A DNA stretch of 64,000 nucleotides, taken from assembly GCF_014656415.1 (NCBI RefSeq), contig NZ_BNCJ01000001.1:485406-549405 (forward strand), written 5' to 3'. Below, in pieces: positions 58,932-64,000 of the stretch; position 1 is the stretch's first letter; every line of letters begins with the position of its first letter. Made by a program: the position numbers and the translations under genes. Under the pieces are notes generated by a model. The model was not told the origin of the DNA. It searched no databases and worked only from the letters and a program-made list of their open reading frames with translations. The stretch is from Seohaeicola zhoushanensis. Its GTDB lineage: Bacteria; Pseudomonadota; Alphaproteobacteria; Rhodobacterales; Rhodobacteraceae.

Positions 58932-60248
58932 ATGACCGCCCGCAAGAAGCTGTTCCTCAAAACCTATGGGTGCCAGATGAACGTCTACGACAGCGAGCGC
59001 ATGGCCGAATCCCTGAAGGACTACGACCAGACCGACCGTGCCGACGAGGCCGACCTGATCCTGCTCAACACCTGCCATATCCGCGAGAAGGCGGCGGAGA
59101 AGGTCTATTCCGAGCTGGGCCGCCTGCGCGATCTGAAAGAGGCGAAACCCGATCTCAAGATCGGCGTTGCCGGCTGCGTCGCCCAGGCCGAGGGCGCCGA
59201 GATCATGCGCCGCCAGCCGCTGGTCGATCTGGTTGTCGGCCCGCAGAGCTATCACCGCCTGCCCGAGCTGGAGGCGCAGACGCGCGCCGGGGCGCGGGCG
59301 CTCGACACCGATTTCCCCGAGGAAGACAAGTTCGACCACCTGAACCGCCGGCCCCGCGCCGCGCGCGGGCCGACCGCCTTCCTCACCGTGCAGGAAGGCT
59401 GCGACAAGTTCTGCGCCTTCTGCGTCGTGCCCTATACCCGGGGCGCCGAGGTCTCGCGCCCCGCTGCGCGCATCCTCGACGAGGCCCGCGACCTGGTCGA
59501 CCGGGGCGTTCGCGAACTCACCCTGCTGGGCCAGAACGTCAACGCCTATCACGGCGCGGGCGAGGGCGGCGACTGGTCGCTGGCCCGGCTGATCCGCGAA
59601 CTGGCGAAGATCGACGGCCTGGCCCGCATCCGCTTCACCACCTCGCATCCCAACGACATGGCCGACGACCTGATCGCCGCCTTCGGCGAGGAGCCGAAGC
59701 TGATGCCCTACCTGCACCTGCCGGTGCAGTCCGGATCGGACCGCATCCTCAAGCGGATGAACCGGGGCCATACCGCCGAACAGTATATCCGCCTGATCGA
59801 ACGCATCCGCGCCGCCCGCCCCGATATCCTGATGTCGGGCGATTTCATCGCCGGCTTCCCGGAAGAGACCGAGGAGGATGTGCAGGCCACGCTCGACCTG
59901 ATCGAGGCGGTCGATTACGGCTTTGCCTTCACCTTCAAGTATTCGCCCCGTCCCGGCACCCCCGCCGCCGAGCGCGCGCAGATGTCCGAGGCCGAGAAGG
60001 ACGACCGCCTTTACCGCATCCAGGCGCTGATCGCCCGCCAGCAGCGCGCCGCGCAGGACAGCATGGTCGGCCGCGAGGTCGGCGTGCTGTTCGAGAAGCC
60101 GGGCAAGTTCGCCGGCCAGATGACCGGCAAGTCCGACTATCTCCACGCGGTCCACGTCAACGCCGAGGGCATCGCTCCCGGCGACCTGCGCCGTGTCCGC
60201 ATCACGGGTTCCGGCACCAACTCGCTCTCGGGCGACCTCATCGCCTGA
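58932..60248 (+). CDS. miaB: tRNA-2-methylthio-N6-dimethylallyladenosine synthase
   Basis: A radical-SAM methylthiotransferase that modifies i6A37 of tRNA. The 438-residue product has an N-terminal cluster domain with Cys14, Cys48 and Cys82. The radical SAM motif [18 protein letters not shown] has Cys157, Cys161 and Cys164. A C-terminal TRAM domain follows ([20 protein letters not shown]). ATG 58932 starts [20 protein letters not shown]. Confidence 0.97.
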   Translation: MTARKKLFLKTYGCQMNVYDSERMAESLKDYDQTDRADEADLILLNTCHIREKAAEKVYSELGRLRDLKEAKPDLKIGVAGCVAQAEGAEIMRRQPLVDLVVGPQSYHRLPELEAQTRAGARALDTDFPEEDKFDHLNRRPRAARGPTAFLTVQEGCDKFCAFCVVPYTRGAEVSRPAARILDEARDLVDRGVRELTLLGQNVNAYHGAGEGGDWSLARLIRELAKIDGLARIRFTTSHPNDMADDLIAAFGEEPKLMPYLHLPVQSGSDRILKRMNRGHTAEQYIRLIERIRAARPDILMSGDFIAGFPEETEEDVQATLDLIEAVDYGFAFTFKYSPRPGTPAAERAQMSEAEKDDRLYRIQALIARQQRAAQDSMVGREVGVLFEKPGKFAGQMTGKSDYLHAVHVNAEGIAPGDLRRVRITGSGTNSLSGDLIA

Positions 60249-60521
60249 TTGCCGGTCTGGCCGACGCGCCGCTCCGGCGGGCGATTCGTGCCGTTCGTCG
60301 TCGAATTACGGCGAGAATATGGCATCCGAAAGGCGCGATTTTGGCGCAACCGCGCTGAAATCGTGTCATTAATTCCCAGCCGTCGACAATGGCCCAAAAA
60401 TCTTGGTCATTTGCCCGGATCGGTCGTACCATGTCCGGCAGAACTCGGCAGAGCCCCAAGATCCGCCTGCCAGCGGAAGGCACTGCCGCGGAATGCTGCT
60501 TTCGTTTTCTGGGGTATTGTT

Positions 60522-60857
60522 ATGAAACATCTGGCTATCGCACTTGCGGCACTCGCCGGTTTCGCCTCGCCGGCCATCGCCGGGGGCGGCGGCTCCAAGG
60601 CCGAACCGCCGGTCATCTACGTGAGCTGCTTCCGCGGCCCGTGGAAGGAAGTGATCTGGGACCGCGCCAATCCGGTGTTCATCGACAGCCTGATCAAGGT
60701 CGGCTACGACTATCCCAGCGCCCATGCCATCGGCGAGCGGATCTGCCGCGACGCCTCGCTGGTCGACAACCCCGAGGGCATGAAGGCCGAGATGATCCGC
60801 GTCTTCAACGAGTCGCCCAAGTATCACAACCCGCGGCTGCGCGCGCGCAGCTACTGA
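60522..60857 (+). CDS. Small secreted protein of unknown function
   Basis: A 111-residue product with a signal peptide (about 1-20, ending AIAGG). The mature part contains PPVIYVSCFRGPWKEVIWDR, IGERICRDASLVDNPEGMKA and a basic tail, with two Cys that could form a disulphide. I do not recognise the family. The 273-bp region before it (60249-60521) shows no gene and probably holds its promoter. A strong hairpin follows it. Confidence 0.7.
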   Translation: MKHLAIALAALAGFASPAIAGGGGSKAEPPVIYVSCFRGPWKEVIWDRANPVFIDSLIKVGYDYPSAHAIGERICRDASLVDNPEGMKAEMIRVFNESPKYHNPRLRARSY

Positions 60858-60865
60858 GCGCCGCC

Positions 60866-60889
60866 ATGCGGGCCGTCATCGGCCCGCAT
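60866..60889 (+). terminator. Terminator hairpin after the small secreted protein
   Basis: ATGCGGGCC (60866-60874) and GGCCCGCAT (60881-60889) form a perfect 9-bp stem with a 6-nt loop, 9 bp after the stop at 60857. Confidence 0.6.
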
Positions 60890-61013
60890 CCTGCCGCGCT
60901 GAGGTCGCTCCGGCCAAAATTCGCTCCCTTATCCGCCTTCCTGCCAGCTAGCGCTTGCACCTGCGGCCTTTACTTGGCACGATTCAGACAGTGACTGAGT
61001 ACAGGAGAGCGGA

Positions 61014-62021
61014 TTGGCCATTGGCGCCTTGACCCCCCCGAAGCCGCAGCCCTCTGCGGAGGTGCAACTCGAGTTCCCCGACAATCGCCTGTTGATCGAC
61101 CTCTGCGGCGAATACGACCGCAACCTGGCCGACATCGAGACCAAGCTCTCCGTGCAGATCGTGCGGCGGGGCAACGTCCTCGTGATCCACGGCGAAGAGG
61201 CCTCGCGCGACCAGGCCGCCCAGATCCTGCGCGCGCTCTATGCCCGCCTCGAATCCGGCCGCAGCCTCGAAAGCGGCGACATCGACCGCGAATTCCGCAT
61301 GGGCTCGGTGGCCGAGGCCGACGAACCTGGCAGCCAGCTCGAGATGTTCCGCGGCGGCAAATACGAGATCAAGACCCGCAAGAAATCCGTCGAACCCCGG
61401 ACCGAGGCGCAGAAGGCCTATGTCAAGGCGCTGTTCGACCACGAGCTGGCCTTCGGCATCGGCCCGGCGGGCACCGGCAAGACCTATCTCGCGGTGGCGG
61501 TCGGCGTGACCATGTTCATCTCGGGCGAGGTCGACAAGATCATCCTGTCCCGCCCGGCGGTCGAGGCCGGCGAGAAGCTCGGCTACCTGCCCGGCGACAT
61601 GAAGGACAAGGTCGATCCCTACATGCAGCCGCTCTACGACGCGCTGAACGATTTCCTGCCCGGCAAGCAGTTGGCCAAGCTGATAGAGGAAAAGCGCATC
61701 GAGATCGCGCCGCTCGCCTTCATGCGCGGGCGCACCCTGTCGAACGCCTTCGTGGTGCTAGACGAGGCGCAGAACGCCACCCAGATGCAGATGAAGATGT
61801 TCCTTACCCGCCTGGGCGAGGGCAGCCGCATGGTCATCACCGGCGACCGCACCCAGATCGACCTTCCCAAGAACGTCGACTCGGGCCTTGCCGACGCCGA
61901 GCGCCTGCTGAAGTCGATCCCCAAGATCAGCTTCAACTACTTCACCTCCAAGGACGTGGTGCGCCACCCGCTGGTCGCCGCGATCATCGAGGCCTACGAG
62001 GCCGACAGCGGACGGACCTAG
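61014..62021 (+). CDS. phoH: PhoH-family ATPase
   Basis: A 335-residue PhoH-like NTPase, thought to act in RNA metabolism or ribosome-related processes together with YbeY. Walker A is GPAGTGKT at 150-157 (FGIGPAGTGKTYLAVAVGVT). Walker B lies in NAFVVLDEAQNATQMQMKMF. A KH-like N-terminal part precedes it. It starts with TTG at 61014, which is well supported by AGGAGAG about 6 nt upstream. It heads phoH-ybeY-corC-lnt, a conserved order. Confidence 0.95.
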   Translation: MAIGALTPPKPQPSAEVQLEFPDNRLLIDLCGEYDRNLADIETKLSVQIVRRGNVLVIHGEEASRDQAAQILRALYARLESGRSLESGDIDREFRMGSVAEADEPGSQLEMFRGGKYEIKTRKKSVEPRTEAQKAYVKALFDHELAFGIGPAGTGKTYLAVAVGVTMFISGEVDKIILSRPAVEAGEKLGYLPGDMKDKVDPYMQPLYDALNDFLPGKQLAKLIEEKRIEIAPLAFMRGRTLSNAFVVLDEAQNATQMQMKMFLTRLGEGSRMVITGDRTQIDLPKNVDSGLADAERLLKSIPKISFNYFTSKDVVRHPLVAAIIEAYEADSGRT

Positions 62022-62026
62022 CGCAA

Positions 62027-62536
62027 GTGATCGACATCGTTACCGACGACGACCGCTGGGCGGCCTTTGGCCTCCCGGCGGTCGTCGAACGCGCGACCGA
62101 GGCCACGCTCGCCCATCTCGGGCTCGACCCGGAGGTCTGCGAGATCGCGCTGCTGGCCTGCGACGACGCGCGCATCGCCGTGCTGAACGCCGACTATCGC
62201 GGCAAGGCCAAGCCGACCAACGTGCTGAGCTGGCCTGCCGAGGATCTCGGCCCCGACGACCCCGGCGGTGACCCGCTGCCGCCCGAGGCCGATCCCGACG
62301 GCACCATCCCGCTCGGCGACATCGCGCTGGCCTGGGAAACCTGCATCCGCGAGGCCGAGGAACAGGGCAAGCCGCCCAGCGATCATGTGACGCATCTGAT
62401 CGTGCATGGCACGCTGCACCTGCTCGGATATGATCACGAAACCGAGGCCGATGCCGCGTTGATGGAAGGCCTCGAAAAAACTATACTTGGCAAAATGGGT
62501 CTGCCGGACCCATATGCTATTTCTGATGGGCCCTGA
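62027..62536 (+). CDS. ybeY: Endoribonuclease YbeY
   Basis: A metal-dependent RNase that takes part in 16S rRNA 3'-end maturation and ribosome quality control. The 169-residue product has the zinc motif H-x3-H-x5-H in HGTLHLLGYDHE and the conserved NADYRGKAKPTNVLSWP. It starts with GTG 5 nt after the phoH stop. Confidence 0.96.
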   Translation: MIDIVTDDDRWAAFGLPAVVERATEATLAHLGLDPEVCEIALLACDDARIAVLNADYRGKAKPTNVLSWPAEDLGPDDPGGDPLPPEADPDGTIPLGDIALAWETCIREAEEQGKPPSDHVTHLIVHGTLHLLGYDHETEADAALMEGLEKTILGKMGLPDPYAISDGP

Positions 62537-62560
62537 CGGGTCGTTTTGGACGAAGGATTG

Positions 62561-63463
62561 ATGGGAGATTCAGACGGCAGTTCTAGCGCCGCGCAACCGC
62601 GCGCGCTCGACGAACAGGGTCTTGCCGAAGACCCCCCCGAGCAAACGGAAGAACGGTCCGGATTTTTCGGCCGCATCCTCGAAGCGCTCTCGCCCAGCGA
62701 GGACGAGCCGGACGAAGCCCCGCGTGGCCGCCTGACGGCCGAACCGCTCAAGGGCATGATGAACCTGCGCCGGATGCGGGTCGAGGACGTGGCCATCCCC
62801 ACTGCCGACATTGTCGCCGTGGCCAACAGCGTGACAAAGGACGAACTCGTGCGTGTCTTCCGCGAAAGCGGGATGAGCCGGGTGCCGGTCTACGAGGGCA
62901 CGCTGGATACGCCGCTCGGCTTCATCCACCTCAAGGATTTCGCCCTGACCCACGGCTTCAACGGCGGGTCGACCCCCTTCGACGTCGCGGCGCTGCTGCG
63001 ACCGCTGCTTTTCGTGCCGCCGTCCATGCCGCTGGGCGTGCTGCTGGCGAAGATGCAGACCGAACGCCGCCACATGGCGCTGGTGATCGACGAATACGGC
63101 GGGGTCGACGGGCTGGTGACCATCGAGGACCTGATCGAACAGGTCGTCGGCGAGATCGAGGACGAACACGACACCGACGAGGACCAGACCTGGGTCAAGG
63201 AAAAACCGGGCCAGTATATCGCGCTGGCCAAGACCCCGCTGGAAGAGTTCGAGGCCGAGATCGGCCAGTCGCTCACCGCGCATGACGAGGTGGACGAGGA
63301 AGAGATCGACACGCTGGGTGGGCTGGTCTTCATGCTCTCGGGCCGGGTGCCGGCGCGGGGCGAGGTGGTGACGCACCCCGACGGCCCCGAGTTCGAGGTA
63401 ATCGACGCCGACCCCCGCCGCATCAAGCGGTTGCGGGTACGCCTGCCGCAGAAGGCGGAATGA
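62561..63463 (+). CDS. CorC/HlyC-type CBS-domain protein
   Basis: A 300-residue cytoplasmic protein of the CorC type, linked to magnesium and cobalt efflux in enterics. It has two CBS domains (about 65-185: VEDVAIPTADIVAVANSVTK, SRVPVYEGTLDTPLGFIHLK, HMALVIDEYGGVDGLVTIED). A C-terminal transporter-associated domain follows (TLGGLVFMLSGRVPARGEVV). ATG 62561 follows GAAGGA; a TTG at 62546 would add five residues. Its stop overlaps lnt. Confidence 0.9.
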   Translation: MGDSDGSSSAAQPRALDEQGLAEDPPEQTEERSGFFGRILEALSPSEDEPDEAPRGRLTAEPLKGMMNLRRMRVEDVAIPTADIVAVANSVTKDELVRVFRESGMSRVPVYEGTLDTPLGFIHLKDFALTHGFNGGSTPFDVAALLRPLLFVPPSMPLGVLLAKMQTERRHMALVIDEYGGVDGLVTIEDLIEQVVGEIEDEHDTDEDQTWVKEKPGQYIALAKTPLEEFEAEIGQSLTAHDEVDEEEIDTLGGLVFMLSGRVPARGEVVTHPDGPEFEVIDADPRRIKRLRVRLPQKAE

Positions 63464-64000
63464 GCCCAGCGGCGTCCTGGCCGCTCTGGCTGCGGCTGGG
63501 GCTCGCCGCCCTGTGCGGGGTCGCCGCGGCCTATGGCCTGGCGCCTTGGGGGTTCTGGTGGGTCTCGGTCGCCGGTCTGGCGGTGCTGCCGCTGCTGCTG
63601 AACGGCTCGGACCGGCCCCGCGACGCGGCGCTGGTCGGCTGGGTCTTCGGCACCGCCTGGTTCGCCCGCGCGCTGACGTGGATCGTCGAGCCCTTCTTCG
63701 TCGATGCCGCCCGCGATGGCTGGATGGCCCCTTTCGCCGTGACCTTCATGTGCGGCGGTCTGGCCCTGTTCTGGGGCGCGGCCTTCTGGGCCGCCACCCG
63801 GATGGCGCGGGCCGGGGCGGGCCGCGTGGCCGCGCTTGTCGTGACCTGGACCGCCGCCGAAGCGTTGCGCGCCTATGTCTTTACCGGCTTTCCCTGGGCC
63901 GCGCCCGGTCAGGTCTGGATCGACACGCCGCTTGCCGCCCTGCTGGCCTGGACCGGCCCCATCGGGCTGAACCTCGCCACGCTGGCGGCGGTCCTGCCGC
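63460..64000 (+). CDS. lnt: Apolipoprotein N-acyltransferase, 5' part
   Basis: The first 180 codons of Lnt, cut by the window end. Lnt adds the third acyl chain to lipoproteins in the inner membrane. The visible part has several hydrophobic segments and the Lnt landmarks YGLAPWGFWWVS, GWVFGTAWFARALTWI and EALRAYVFTGFPWAAPGQVW. It starts with ATG overlapping the corC stop (ATGA). It follows phoH-ybeY-corC, the usual order. Confidence 0.93.
   Translation, partial: MSPAASWPLWLRLGLAALCGVAAAYGLAPWGFWWVSVAGLAVLPLLLNGSDRPRDAALVGWVFGTAWFARALTWIVEPFFVDAARDGWMAPFAVTFMCGGLALFWGAAFWAATRMARAGAGRVAALVVTWTAAEALRAYVFTGFPWAAPGQVWIDTPLAALLAWTGPIGLNLATLAAVLP

Noticed and set aside
1-64000. CRISPR arrays, insertion sequences, prophage genes, tRNA or rRNA genes
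   Set aside because: No regularly spaced repeats, transposase or integrase motifs, or cloverleaf-like conserved RNA sequence were recognised by reading. A tRNA or covariance-model scan would be needed to exclude small RNA genes.

Overview
This window is GC-rich DNA from an alphaproteobacterium, almost certainly a member of the Rhodobacterales (Rhodobacter/Roseobacter group). The grounds are the paired flagellin regulators FlaF and FlbT, an FtcR/CtrA-type regulator, MucR-type zinc-finger regulators, a MotE-like motility protein, an Irr-type Fur protein facing fabA, a VPLPA-CTERM protein, and a TTAA-N7-TTAA CtrA-type box in front of the flagellin gene. No tRNA, rRNA, insertion sequence, prophage or CRISPR array was recognised.

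About 2.4-46.2 kb is one nearly complete flagellar gene cluster built from divergent blocks. It encodes the export apparatus (FliI, FliH, FliJ-like, FlhA, FlhB, FliP, FliQ, FliR), MS- and C-rings (FliF, FliG, FliM, FliN), rod (FlgB, FlgC, FlgF, FlgG, FliE, a rod-binding FlgJ-type protein, a secreted lytic transglycosylase), P- and L-rings (FlgI, FlgH, FlgA), hook and junction (FlgE, FlgD, FliK, FlgK, FlgL, a FlgN-like chaperone), motor (MotA, MotB, FliL, a second FliL-like protein, MotE-like) and filament (one short flagellin with FlaF and FlbT). FliD, FliS, FliA, FlgM and chemotaxis genes are not in the window.

Accessory genes sit inside this cluster. A three-gene unit (19.7-23.9 kb) encodes an unknown membrane-anchored protein, a GT2-FkbM methyltransferase fusion and a TPR-glycosyltransferase like the flagellin glycosyltransferase FlmG. 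Regulators include an OmpR-type protein and an FtcR-like protein, both with degenerate receivers, two MucR-type proteins and an RpoH-like sigma factor. There are also several orphan proteins and an intergenic region with a cluster of DnaA-box-like sequences (26.8-27.0 kb).

Around the flagellar block lies signalling. A PAS histidine kinase lies at 0.4-2.0 kb. At 46.5-50.9 kb a module holds a single-domain receiver, a CHASE-PAS histidine kinase, a receiver fused to a degenerate GGDEF-like domain, and an Hpt protein. A short element, CACATTTC(C/T)GCC, recurs upstream of three of these signalling genes.

From 50.9 kb to the end the content is mostly housekeeping: cmk, a small membrane protein, aroA, a metallo-beta-lactamase-fold hydrolase, fabA/irr, a DadA-type D-amino-acid dehydrogenase, a phytanoyl-CoA dioxygenase-family protein, miaB, phoH, ybeY, a CorC-like CBS protein and the start of lnt, which runs off the window.
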